Assembly: GCF_034702125.1 (NCBI RefSeq)
Contig: NC_085867.1
Location: 43,954,983 to 44,018,982 of the forward strand
DNA: 64,000 bases
Origin: Engraulis encrasicolus
Lineage: Eukaryota; Chordata; Actinopteri; Clupeiformes; Engraulidae
Direction: 5' to 3'
In this document: piece after piece, positions 53,093-64,000 of the stretch
Layout of the letters: each line of letters starts with the position of its first letter
Numbering within the stretch: position 1 is the stretch's first letter
The notes under the pieces: generated by a model
The model's input: the letters and a program-made list of their open reading frames with translations, nothing else
Told to the model about the DNA's origin: nothing
Databases searched by the model: none
Made by a program: the position numbers and the translations under genes

Positions 53093-53503
53093 AGGGACAG
53101 TTTGGTCAATTTCAACATGCAGTTGTATTGCTCACGCTACCCTTGACATGTCAGTACCTGGTGATGCCACATTTTTCGGCTCAGCCCTTTCCGAGATATG
53201 AGCAATTCTAATGGGGGCAGCGTTTGTTTACATTTTTAAAAAATGAAACATAGGCCAACTCCAAATATTTTCCCAAAAGGTAATGCTGTTTGCTAGTTGT
53301 CTGCTGATGTTTTATAACCTTTTGGATGTTTTTGGGAATAAATAAAAATGTTTTTTTGAAATGTAAACAAAGAGCTGCCCCCATTACAATGACCAGGATC
53401 TCGGAAACGGCGGAAGAAGAAGAAAAAAAAAATCTCAGGAACTGACAAGTCCAAGGTAGTGTGAGCATTACAACTGCATGTTGAAATTGACCAAACTGTC
53501 CCT
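53093..53503. mobile_element. TTAA-flanked MITE nested in the hAT
   Basis: TTAA at 53089-53092 and 53504-53507; ends AGGGACAGTTTGGTCAATTT and the complement. Inverted arms run about 150 bp each side (GCATGTTGAAATTGACC, GGGGGCAG). 411 bp, non-coding. Confidence 0.9.
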
Positions 53504-53674
53504 TTAAGGACAGTATACAATGATTCTGACATTGACATAATGTTTATGACACGTCCAAGACTGCCTTACGACACTCATGACACTGTTAGGAGACATGCCA
53601 CACGTATTACGCCGGCGTCAAGTAAAGTGTATCCCATTTGAGACACAACAGGGCTCCTCCCCACAGCTGGCCGG

Positions 53675-53834
53675 GCTGGTTTCTGATAGGCTGAGGGTGC
53701 TACAGCTGGTCTGTGATAGGCCGAGGGTCCTACGGCTGGTTTCTGATAGGCTGAGGGTGCTACAGCTGGTTTCTGACAGGCTGAGGGTGCTACAGCTGGT
53801 CTGTGATAGGCTGGGGCTCCTACAGCTGGTCTGA
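53675..53834. repeat. 30-bp minisatellite in the tmem150c 3' UTR, reaching the stop codon
   Basis: Five and a half units of the type GCTGGTTTCTGATAGGCTGA plus GGGTGCTACA. The last unit covers the tmem150c stop and final codons, and a diverged unit (GGTTTCTGATTGGCTGAGAG) lies in coding sequence at about 53859. Confidence 0.9.
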
Positions 53835-56501
53835 CTGGTACTCCGACACCTCGGAGAAGGTTTCTGATTGGCTGAGAGGAGGCTCCTGGTCGTCGGTGCA
53901 GACGATCTGGAAGCGGTAGTGGCGGAACTCGATGGCGAAGGAGGAGAGGAAGAGGAGGAAGAACATGACGAGGGCCCACTGGGTACGCGCCGCGTGGGTG
54001 TGGAGACGCTGAGACATCAGGAGGAAGTCTGGAGACGAGAGGCAAGTTAAGGAAACGCACACTGTGAGTGCGTCGTAATATGTGACCTTGCCTCCTCCAC
54101 TTGCGCTTGTCTCCTCGTCCCCTCCTCCGTGGAGAAAACGATAAAGTTTCCCAGCGGTCAGCCTAGCCACAACAACTTTTGAGGGACTGTTTTTCATTCA
54201 CCATCCCAATTGCAAATGAGAAAAAGACTTTACAATTGAGCTTTTGCAAGATATTGAAATATAATGCTGTTGTCAGTGATGTCATCATGACGAGAAGCAA
54301 GTGGAGGAGGCAAGTGGAGGAGGCAAGGTCACATATTGGGAAACACACACTGTGACACTATGGCCCTACTGCGGCACAAATGGTAGGGCACTCGTTTGCT
54401 ATGCGACCGACCCGGGTTCTATTCCCGGCTCGGCTCCTTTGCCCCGAGCTTTGCCTTTGACCCTTCTCCGTGTCTCTCTCCCCACTCGCTTCCTGTCATA
54501 ACCTTCACTATCCTGTCAAATAGAGGCGAAAAAGTCCAATATATATATATATATATAAAACAAAAAAGGAACACACACCACAACAATCATGGCAGGGCAG
54601 ACAGAAACTCAGCAGCGGGTGGATTCATGATGGTGGCAGCACTATGAAATCACAATGCATTCTGGGTACTAAATTCTAAATTCTAATTCTGGAATGCAGA
54701 TTAATGGCTGCTGCTGCATGCACCATTACGAATGTCCCCACCGTTTATCAGGATACTGTACTTCAAATGACTTGTGGATGACAGCAATTTTATATGTGTA
54801 TTCTCTTGAATATTTCCGTGTTAATGACACCATATTTGTGTTACCTCATATGAAGTCTTAATATTCGCTTGAATAAAATTTAAAATTGCTCCAGGGACTG
54901 TAACCAATACCCTGTACTGTAAATAGCTGTAAGTCGCTTTGGATAAAAGCGTAAGCTAAGTGTAATGTAACAATTACAGCACAACTGTGTATTATTAGGA
55001 ATAATGATGCATTACTATTAACGATGTTTCTATTGAGATTATAAATAATGATGTTCATTTGAAGGATACAGAGCATCATGCAGATGGTGATGGCTGCGGA
55101 CAGGAGGAATCGTGGGATAGCGATACGGCGGCCCTCGCTACGGGGGGTCAGCCTGAGCGTGATGAGGGACTGCACCCAACAGAACAGCGTCCCCAGGCCA
55201 AAGGTCATCATGGTCCCAACGTTATGGAGCTCCTCGTCATTAGACAGCTGGGGGGAGAGAGAGAGGGAGGGAGAGAGAGTGTGTGTGTCTTTGTGTGTCT
55301 CTGTGTGCGTGATTAGATTAGATTAATAAAACCACTTCTTTTATTAACAGATTGATGTACAAAAAAGGAGACAATCTGCACACTTTAAGTCTTTTTGTGC
55401 AAAGCTTTACTGGAATTGCAAGCTTTCAGTGCTAGACCCTTCATCAGGCAGAGTGCATACAGACAGCGCTTGTGGCACCTGCACTTCATTAAAGGCACCT
55501 GCAATCAGTGGTGCAGCACTCTGAGTCAGTAGAGCATTCTGGGAAATGTAGTGAAAGACAAAAATGAAACATACATGGCCCTGGGCAATTGCTAGACTTT
55601 GCTCAATGCAAAAAACACGTATGGACTAGAATGCATAGAGTCTAATCTACTCTACCTGGAAGTTGCCGACGAGCGTCATGCCAAAGCAGGCGAGGGACAT
55701 CACCACCAGACTGGCGGAGTTTATCCAGGGCACCAGGATACGCGGCTTCAACTGCAGATAACGCAACACACCCAGGATGAAGCCTGCAGAGAAGACAGGA
55801 AGCAGAAACTACCATTTTTGTAGTTCAATAGCAGTGTTTTAGAATGGTGTTCAATGGGAGAAAAGACTACAAACATGGCTACAAGAGGTAAAGAGACAAT
55901 TTTGTAGTTCAATAGCAGTGTTTTAGAATGTTACATTACAAAAGACGTAAAGAAGAAATCTCACAATGTGGGAAAAAATGTGTGCAAGGCAAGGTGAGGC
56001 CATTTTAATTGTATAGCGCATTTCATATACAAATGTAATTCAATGTGCTTTACAAAAAAATATTTTTAAAAAACAAAAAAAAGAGGAGGAATTTTAGTAG
56101 TAAAGGAGTGGAATTGTAGTGGTAACGGGTGGAATTGTAGTAGTGACGGGTTGGAATTGGGAAAGCAACTCACCCCCGATGGCAGCCATGTTCATGACCT
56201 GGCTGAAGACGCAGCTGGCCGGAGGGGCATCACCTGCAAGACTGAGAGAGAGGTGCAGAAAATATGGATGTAAAATGTTGATCAATTAAAAAGATGAACT
56301 GCAATTAAAGGGGCACTAGGTAGGATGACGTCATTTGCACGGTGCCCGTGGCATGCCTGTCTCAAAATCTACACCATAATGAAAAATGCTGTTCAAATAA
56401 ACTCGCTGTGAGACTGTTTTTCAAATAAAGTGTTTCCACGACACTCCCTCCATTCAAAAACACCAGGAAGAGCACTAAACTGTATTACTGTGTGTGTGTG
56501 T

Positions 56502-56555
<54 letters not shown>

Positions 56556-57626
56556 CTGAGAGAGAGAGAGAGAGAGAGTGTGTACGTACGTTGGCCTACC
56601 TGATGTATGGAGGATACTTGTGGTCCGCCCCCCTATGGGAAAGAAAGAACAGATATAATGTAAGGCTCACACCCACAGGGGTGTCAAACTCAAATTGATT
56701 GAGGCCAACATCGAAATCTGGATATTTAAAAATTAGCTAAAGTTGTACATGCTTGCACTTAAATTTCACACACACTCTTTCAAACGGGCCTGCACATATT
56801 GAGTTGCATTATAATGTGAGCTGTTTCATTGGCCTCCTGGGATCATTCATATTCCTGTGACACACCAAATTTCATGTTCATACACTCTACAGTAATGTCT
56901 TCATGTTGGCTGTAACAAGTTATGATGGTGGTGAAAACGCATTTCCCTTTGAGGACTATAAAGCGTATCTATCTACCGATCTAATGGTGTGTGTGGGCCA
57001 TCTGTAATACACATTTGAAATTGCAGGCCAAATTAAATTACTCCACGGGCCAAATTTGGCCCCCAGGCCTGAGTCTGATATCCCTAGGTTACGGCGACCA
57101 TGTGGTAAAGAAGACAACACTGAAGTGTAGATATGGAGGATGATAATCACTTACGTGTACTCAGAAGTGAGAGGTGTGATTTTCTCATCCTCCACTGCGA
57201 TGAAATACCTGAAAGCAAAACAGGAGATGAACAAATGCATTACTGTTCCTTATAGGCCTAAAAATACACAGTTATACCGCAATCATTAGGCCTACGTCAC
57301 ATTACATTACTTTACAAAACATAACACTTTGGTTTTGTCCAAAGCAACTTAAAAGTGATTTTCAACACAAAAGCATTATAAATTCGCTTTTACTGGAATG
57401 ACAATGACCAACTTGCAGTGCATTACAAAAGGCCCTGTGTGGTGTCATGGTAGTGTAGTACTCTGGTAGTTAAAATTGCAATGACTATTACAGCCTGGTG
57501 GCACGGCATAGGCTACATTAGGCATGAGGCTACATAATTAATAAAAACGTACACAACCCAGAGGCCTGCAGCAGTTAACAGAGAGAACAGGATGGGGAAG
57601 AATGCCCAGGGACTGTACTTCCGCAT
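53820..57626 (-). CDS. tmem150c: Transmembrane protein 150C (tentonin 3)
   Basis: Seven coding exons, minus order: 57626-57553, 57208-57155, 56632-56600, 56241-56174, 55783-55656, 55247-55070, 54028-53820. All have GT/AG borders and join in frame to 247 residues, close to the mammalian length of about 249. Landmarks: MRKYSPWAFFPILFSLLTAA (first membrane segment), YFIAVEDEKITPL, PPASCVFSQVMNMAA, GVLRYLQLKPR, CFGMTLVGNFQLSNDEELHN, FGLGTLFCWVQSLITL, AARTQWALVM, FAIEFRHYRFQIVC and the tail FSEVSEYQSDQL. It belongs to the DRAM/TMEM150 family of multi-span membrane proteins. TMEM150C has been linked to slowly adapting mechanosensitive currents; whether it is a channel itself is debated. Introns carry a SINE and microsatellites. 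The start is the ATG after GGAAAG. Confidence 0.95.
54357..54540 (+). mobile_element. tRNA-derived SINE in a tmem150c intron
   Basis: The head resembles a tRNA: TGGTAGGGCACTCG as A box and GGGTTCTATTCCCGG as B box. The tail TCTCTCCCCACTCGCTTCCT ends in an AT repeat near 54540. It lies opposite to tmem150c. Confidence 0.75.
56489..56554. repeat. GT microsatellite in tmem150c
   Basis: About 32 GT units with one TA interruption, followed by GA repeats, about 45 bases from the 33-base exon 56600-56632. Confidence 0.95.
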
Positions 57627-58950
57627 CTTTCCTCCGGTGTGTGCGTGGACCCCGAGTGTAGCCCTCTCCGAGTGTCGCCCTGCAGTACAAACACATGAGA
57701 CACCACATCATGTTGGAACTTCAGCACCATTCCATTTCAGCACCACACACGCGCGGAAAGCAACGGGCCCCCTCAAACACCGGGGTCACGAGCGGTCAGC
57801 TACAGCGAAGCCAACAGTAGCCAAGTCTGCGGCGGAGGGAAACAAACATCTCGTGAATTCAATCAGTTGCACATCTCGTGGACATGTCGTCTTATCTTGA
57901 CTAGGCTACGTCACCCCGCTCTAAGTTTGTGGTAGCAACTTTATCACGCACATCAAACGCTTGTGGTAGCCTCGGTGGACGGCGATAACTTCAGGATCTC
58001 AACTGCTTTACCTCGCCTAGACGGTTAAAATTAAAACTAAAGCTGAATTGTTTGCAGGATTTTGTTTACTGTTTAACCAAATATCTTTGAAATGAAGCGA
58101 AGAGTTTTGGAATTTAGGACCGCAATATTTCCAATGGTTCGGCAGAATTGAAGCAGACGGAGTGACAAGCTGAATGAACCTGAACGACATCATGCTTCTA
58201 AATCTTCAGTAGGCCTATAGACAACAAACCCGGTTTCTATAGTTGTAAATTGAAGTTCTTCTATCTTAATCATAAGTTTGTAGCCTTACCCCCGCCTCAT
58301 CGTGACTCACTGGGCTGGGTTATGGAAGACCAAATAAAACTGCGTCAACAGGAGGAAGCGCACCACCACAATCCATTTAAATCTGCATAGCGATACGTGT
58401 CGTATATGGTAGGCTATTATGTTACAAAACAAAGCGACATAAAAAGAGGAAGCGTCTCCTTCTTTAGCCAGTGAATAGGCTTATTATGTCTTTTCTGAAG
58501 GCTAATGAAGCGCACGGCGCAACACCACTTCGTACGTTCATGTTTACAGACGCATTAGCCTACAGTCAGCTATGGCAATAAGCTTACCTTACTTCCTTAG
58601 TGTGTGCGCCTCCTGACTATGAAGACCGCGGCTTCATGTTGTATTGACAGTTTCAGTCCCATTACCCATAGCCTACGGCTCGCAGATCCACCTGGTAAAC
58701 ATTATAAACACCAATGTGTCATAATGTGACAGGAAGCAAAATCAGACAATGCTCCTGTCCCACCGGAGAGAAGGGAAACCCTAATGACAGCACAGCAGTC
58801 TGTTGTGGAACTACAAGCGGAAAGAGGATCCGTGCTAGGCTAAAATATCAGCTCCTGCCCTGTAGCCTAGTAGCCTACGTATAAGATACGCCTCCGTCGA
58901 CCTCAAAGGCATGGCTCTGCTAGCAGGACAACACCGCACAGGGTTGATAC
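57627..58950. other. Upstream region of tmem150c
   Basis: 5' UTR and probable promoter. On the minus strand an acceptor-like TACTGCAG at about 57680 suggests that the first coding exon begins there and that a non-coding exon lies further right. I see no clear TATA box. Confidence 0.4.
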
Positions 58951-59015
58951 AATCAGGGCCACTGCAAAGGTTTTGGGTGCCCTAAGCATAACTGGTCAGG
59001 AGGCTCCCCTCATAA

Positions 59016-59053
59016 TATAATACTAATACTAATACTAATATTAATACTAATAC

Positions 59054-59085
<32 letters not shown>

Positions 59086-59098
59086 GTAATAATATGCC

Positions 59099-59138
<40 letters not shown>
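59016..59138. repeat. AAT and TACTAA repeats
   Basis: Two AAT arrays plus an ACTAAT variant. Nearby, GGTGCCCTAAGC (58978) and GGTACCCTAAGC (59269) may be ends of a decayed transposon. Confidence 0.85.
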
Positions 59139-59139
<1 letters not shown>

Positions 59140-59903
59140 TGATAACTAATAAATATATGTTTTCTAATGTAGACTAATTCAATATTGTTTCATGGTGTAT
59201 TTTAGTCAATCTCAATTGAAGAGGCTCCAATTTTGGGGGCAAAGTGGTTAGTGCCCCAAGCATTGATTGGTACCCTAAGCTCTACTTATGTCTGCTGCGG
59301 ATACAACTTCGACCCACTTCCTCCCTGTCATGATCCACCACAGACAGGGTGGTAAACTGGAAACTCTTGTTTGTTTGTTTTTTTCTCCAATGCTTGACTT
59401 GACTGAGCATCATGCATGCTATCCTCCAAGCTGTAGAGCTTTAGGCCTATAGACCCGTTCAGAGTCGACGTCCTCATGAATGCGTGCGCATCGTTGACTC
59501 AAACACACCAGAGATATTGTAAGGATATTACGAGAGACTCCACTTTTCTGGGTGGTACTGCACTCTAGGGGGAGTGCAGACTCCATTCAGAAAGAACGGG
59601 CTGCTGCGCTTAGAGCCGTATCTCAACAGCGGCCACTAGGAGAACAGCAGGCATGGGTAAAATCGGGAGTGGTGATTCTGCATGTAATACTGGGTGACAG
59701 TGCAGACACTAAAGAGAGAAAAACTGCCGTTCTGAAGCGTGTACGTTGATAAAAAATAGAGATTCCGAAAAGTACACTTGTTATGCTATTTTGAGAGGGA
59801 AGAGGCTGTTCCAGAAGCATAGGAGATGTTTGTTGTTACAAGACATTAAACTACTGACTGGACTGATGACATCGCCAGGAATACCCGTGTCCGTGGTGCC
59901 CAC

Positions 59904-61203
59904 TAGAGCGTGGCTCGGGCCGTTTTTTTCTGTCCGAGCCCGGCCCTCAGCCGACAGAAAAGTGATCAACCCCGACCCGAGCCCGAGACTAATTAAAATG
60001 TTTGTGTCCGAACCCGTCCGAAGCCCGAGACCATTGTAATAACAACAGAACCTGTGCGCAAGCAATATTTTCTATGTGGCCTCCTTCATACTCAAAATAG
60101 CACGTGATAAATAGCCAGGATAGGCAACTAGGATGAGGCAATTTGCTATAATTTAGTTACGCACGCATAGTAAGTATAAACACACGCATACATGTGACAG
60201 CGCACCTTATGTTTCTTTCGGTTAGACCAGAGATGTTGGGTGCTGTGATCAAATGCATGGGAGGGGCGTGAGAGGATAAGAAAGGCGAAAACTAACGAAT
60301 ACGGTTTGGATGCAGTCAGCGCGGCTATGGACGCATTTGTTACGTTACTGTTAGTGCAAATAAATCCCCGCGAGCCGGTGAAGATGCCACTCCTTGTCGT
60401 TAAGAAGGATGGGCTATAAGTTCACCCCGAAGAACAGTAGCCTGTTCGGCCCTCCAAGAGAATGTCATTTCCCTGATGTCCATGCGGTCAATATAAAATC
60501 AGGAAAGGTTGCACGCGCATAGTTACAACTGTAGGCTACAGTAAAAGTGACAAGAATTAAGAACCTACGTGAAGGACATGAAATGTCACAGCGGACAAAG
60601 TAGTAACAGGAAACCTCTTCGCCCCTACCTTGGCAACTCCACGTAGCGTGTGCGTCTTCTTTAATCCATATTATGCTCCTTGCTACCCCTTGCTGGAAAT
60701 GTAGGCCCCCTAATCCTTGGCGAGCAATGTAGTGACAAACTTCATCATTTTATGTTCAACATTTAAGACAGCACCGAAGGCATGCTAAAACATGGCCTAC
60801 ACTAGGCCTACAACAAAAGACCACGCGTTCACTGACAACTGTATTTGGCGCTTATTAAGAAAGCAAGTTGACTCGGCATTCCTGCTCGGCTGACTGGGAG
60901 TGAGCGTCCATGTTGCCACTGGTAACTGGCGCGTGCATACAGCCAATAATAATCACTCGCACGAGTAGCCTACCAACATTTTCATTTATGCATATTCAAT
61001 TACTAATTTTTTAATCACAAAACTGCCGTTTGCATGAACTGAAACGTTTCCTCTGATTGCTTACAATTTACACAATGTCTGTTTGGTTCAAGCCCGAGCC
61101 CGACCCGAGTCCGACAGATAATCTATTTTTTTTGTCCGAGTCCGGCCCGGCCCGTCGGGTTCCGACCCGGCCCGTCGGGCTTCGGTCGGGTTGCCATGCT
61201 CTG
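59904..61203. mobile_element. hAT element with GC-rich ends
   Basis: Target duplication GTGCCCAC at 59896-59903 and 61204-61211; ends TAGAGCGTGGC and GCCATGCTCTG. Subterminal GCCCGAGCCCG and GGGCCGGGT-type repeats occur in inverted order. 1.3 kb, no transposase seen. Confidence 0.88.
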
Positions 61204-61211
61204 GTGCCCAC

Positions 61212-61587
61212 TGCATATCTGGGGTTCGCATGAGCATCTGTTATGTTATTTCGGAAAAAAACACCTGTCGAGTCTCGGTACAAGTGAACGGAGCATGGGC
61301 TGTTTTGAGGCAGCGGTGCACACGCAGCCAAATTACTTCATACCTGTTTACAAACTCTAAAGGGGTCTATTGGTATTGCACTGTGTAGGATTGTGGCCAG
61401 AATAGGTATTGCACTGTGTAGGATGGTGGCCAGTGGAGGTACTGCTCATTGAATCTGTGCCGTCTACACAGTACAGTACAGTACTTCCGAATTTGATCTT
61501 TTCATGAATATTTACTTCATAATGAAATAAAGTATGACCAAAGCACAGTGAGTTTTGCTGCTAACAAAAATATTATTATTATTATTA

Positions 61588-61632
<45 letters not shown>

Positions 61633-61871
61633 GCCTACTATTATTATTAATAATAGTAGTAGTAGTAGTAGTATTTTATATTTGTGTTGTCATGAGTTAC
61701 TGGACCCTACTCTAGTCTATTTTGTGTTAATGTTTCATTTTCATTGTCGTCGAGTCTGTGTAGCTACAAAACAACAGACACGTCTAGTTTACTCCTTGTA
61801 TTGAAGGCAGTTTGAACAATCTGTCCCTACAGTTGCGACGGAAACGGATAGCGCAGCTCTATAGCCTACCG

Positions 61872-61937
<66 letters not shown>

Positions 61938-63248
61938 AAATGCTGAACCGCTGAGGCAATTTTGTTTCAATAAATGTTTTATGCATTTATCTGTATTTGA
62001 ATGTACAATTTATAGTGCTGTTCATTTTGAAATTTCAGTTTGTTATTAATGTTAATGTTTCAGTTTGTTATTAATGTTAAAATTCACAAGACTTTAAGCC
62101 ATTATTTTGGTAGTGTGCATATTCTAAATGAGCCATTTGGATATAGATGAATCTAGATTAATTTCATAATTGCAATGAGATTAATCTAGATTCAAAACAA
62201 TAATCTATGCCCACCCTTAAAAAGACACAGCTTATGTTTATTTGTCTTATTGATTAATTATTTATTTATTTACATATTTTTTGTGCTGATCCGAGAAATG
62301 ATCCGATCGGTGGCCTCTGCTCCGAGAAACGATCCAAACCGTTGCACCCCTAATTCACATGCACATACCCACACATATTTTTGTACTTGTGGTACTGTAA
62401 GGTGAAAAAAATGGGCTCTTAGAAATGCTGCATATTGTATTCAACTTCAGACCCCAATGGACTGTTACGTCAGGCAGATTTTATCCATCTTCAACATTTA
62501 ACCTCTGTGAAATACATCATTCACACAAGATATCTGATATGCAAAATAACAGTAAAACAGTGTGTAAAATTCTGTCAGCCTGACTTGATAATAATAATAA
62601 TAATAATAATATATGAATGAGTACATCAAACTGTTTGAGTAATATGGAAACATGATTTATTTCAGAAATCAAGGGCTAGGAGGACTAATCTGCCCTACAA
62701 AGACAAAGTACAGCTACTTTGTCAAAAATTAGTTTAGACTGAAAATGGTCTTCATACCTACTTTATCTTGTGACAAAGACTTAAGGTCCACATATGTCCA
62801 GTTTCAGAGATATTGTTATGACAAATTTGCTGCAATTTCAATATCCAACCTAATACCAAGATTTTCAAGAATTTGTTTTTTTCAGTTTCAATTTTGGCGC
62901 AGTTACTGCGCTTTGCCTTTGTGTGGCAGTAATGCCTTGGCCAACTAATCAGACTCAATGGCAGTAAAGCAAAGCAACAAACAAAACAGCTACGTATGTA
63001 GCTACGAGTCTACGGAAAAACACTCCGGAGTTATTACAGTTCATATAAGACCTCACTAATCCACATAATGCACTGGGCTTTAGTATGACAATGTAGAGCG
63101 GAGGTGGGTCTATATATTTCATGACAGGGTTTCCTGGTTATAACCGTGGACTGCTCGTGTTGCTGCTCATCAAGAGTGTTTTTGTTTTTTCCCCTTTAGA
63201 GACCGGCGGCCCACCATGTAGATGGGGCAGCTCATTGGTCCATCTTAA
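61212..63248. other. No gene seen; simple repeats
   Basis: Includes a 32-bp duplicate (GTATTGCACTGTGTAGGAT, about 61372-61435), ATT repeats (61569-61633), a CT array (61871-61934), TAA repeats (62588-62611), and GTTGCACCCCTA at about 62341, an end typical of a fish hAT whose partner I did not find. Confidence 0.5.
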
Positions 63249-63606
63249 AGGGACACTGTGCAAAATGTTTAGTTGTTTATTTCCAGAATTCATGCTACCC
63301 ATTCACTAATGTTACCTTTTTCATGAATACTTACCACCAACATCAAATTCTAAGTATTCATTATGACTGGAAAAAAAATATTTTTCATACATGAAAAGGG
63401 GATCTTCTCCATGGTCCGCCATTTTGAATTTCCCAAAATAGCCATTTTTAGCTGCAAAAATGACTCTACTTGGACCATACTAGAAAATATTTGTTTATTA
63501 CTTAGTAAACTTTCATGTAAAGAACAAATTTGGCAATAGGCAGCCCAGTTTCAATGAGCAGCATAGTTGCAGTACCTTTTTTGACCATTTCCTGTACAGT
63601 GTACCT
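63249..63606. mobile_element. TTAA-flanked MITE
   Basis: TTAA at 63245-63248 and 63607-63610; ends AGGGACACTGTGC and GTACAGTGTACCT. 358 bp, non-coding, with only short inverted ends. A block on either side (GGGTTTCCTGGTTATA at 63127 and GGGTTTCCTGGTCATA at 63741) is a direct duplication. Confidence 0.8.
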
Positions 63607-63907
63607 TTAAATACAGACAATGGACTGAGCCAATCATAATATTGTAGAAAAGCAGGGGGGTTTTGTGAGGGGCTGGTGTAAGCCAAACATGCCTGTTTTT
63701 CTTTTTATCCCAGACCAGCCCTGGGCCTATTTCACTCTAGGGTTTCCTGGTCATATCTGTGGGCCACTCGTGTTGCTGTTCATCATGAGTGATAACTGTA
63801 CTCATATTACAGCAGAGTAGAGGCTTTCAAGTTTAACTGTAAAAGTGATGAATGCACTCACATTACACCTCCTCTGTCATTTAAATACAGATGCAGGACA
63901 ACAGGCT

Positions 63908-63910
<3 letters not shown>

Positions 63911-63972
<62 letters not shown>

Positions 63973-64000
63973 GCGTGTGTTTGTGTGTGTGTGTGTGTGT
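63911..64000. repeat. GT microsatellite running off the window
   Basis: Long GT array with a few CGT interruptions. Confidence 0.97.

Larger units (their letters stand above)
52264..53634. mobile_element. hAT element with internal hairpin
   Basis: Target duplication CATTTGAG at 52256-52263 and 53635-53642; ends GGTTACACTTTACTTGACG and CGTCAAGTAAAGTGTATCC. 1371 bp, no transposase. It contains a strong hairpin (52320-52466), a direct repeat (TATCACAGCAGCTGATTAGA at about 52624 and 52777) and a nested TTAA element. Confidence 0.9.

Noticed and set aside
56308..56480. A TTAA element starting TTAAAGGGGCACTAGG
   Set aside because: No matching right end found; may be a truncated copy, so not listed.

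Overview
The window is teleost (ray-finned fish) nuclear DNA. It has spliced genes with GT-AG introns, dense CA/GT microsatellites, L2-type and L1-type LINEs, a Ty3/Gypsy element whose Gag has a PNMA-like N-terminus, many hAT elements with 8-bp target duplications, several TTAA-flanked elements and a tRNA-derived SINE. I cannot name the species.

Layout. 1-2109: 5' part of an L2/CR1-type LINE on the minus strand; ORF1 is intact and ORF2 is open to the window edge. 2562-7919: a 5'-truncated L1-type LINE with a 14-bp target duplication, split by a hAT element. 8398-11310: a broken Gypsy reverse transcriptase containing an inverted-repeat element, which itself contains a hAT. 11575-14171: a hAT-like element inside a CA microsatellite. 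14460-15490 and 17410-24626: two copies of one region. The right copy holds a five-exon minus-strand gene for a repeat-rich coiled-coil protein; the left copy is a shrunken fragment. 26411-33713: a 7.3-kb element with CACTCT ends that carries a spliced, internally duplicated gene remnant and a TTAA fold-back element with THAP-finger remnants in both arms. 34754-35459: another TTAA fold-back element. 36351-39240: a palindromic element split by a hAT with ZMYM1-like 5' exons. 40228-51103: a second CACTCT-ended element split by a complete, young Ty3/Gypsy retrotransposon (41123-50332). 52264-53634: a hAT containing a TTAA element. 53820-57626: tmem150c (tentonin 3), all seven coding exons, minus strand. 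The remainder is repeats, more small transposons and unassigned sequence.

Functionally, tmem150c is the one clearly recognisable host gene. The coiled-coil gene looks expressed by structure (five exons joining in frame) but I do not recognise its family. The rest is a transposon graveyard with at least six nested insertions, whose order can be read from target duplications. The most mechanistic find is a -1 frameshift signal at the Gypsy gag/pol junction: slippery heptamer UUUAAAC in the gag frame, a 5-nt spacer, a 10-bp stem that contains the gag stop, and a possible pseudoknot.
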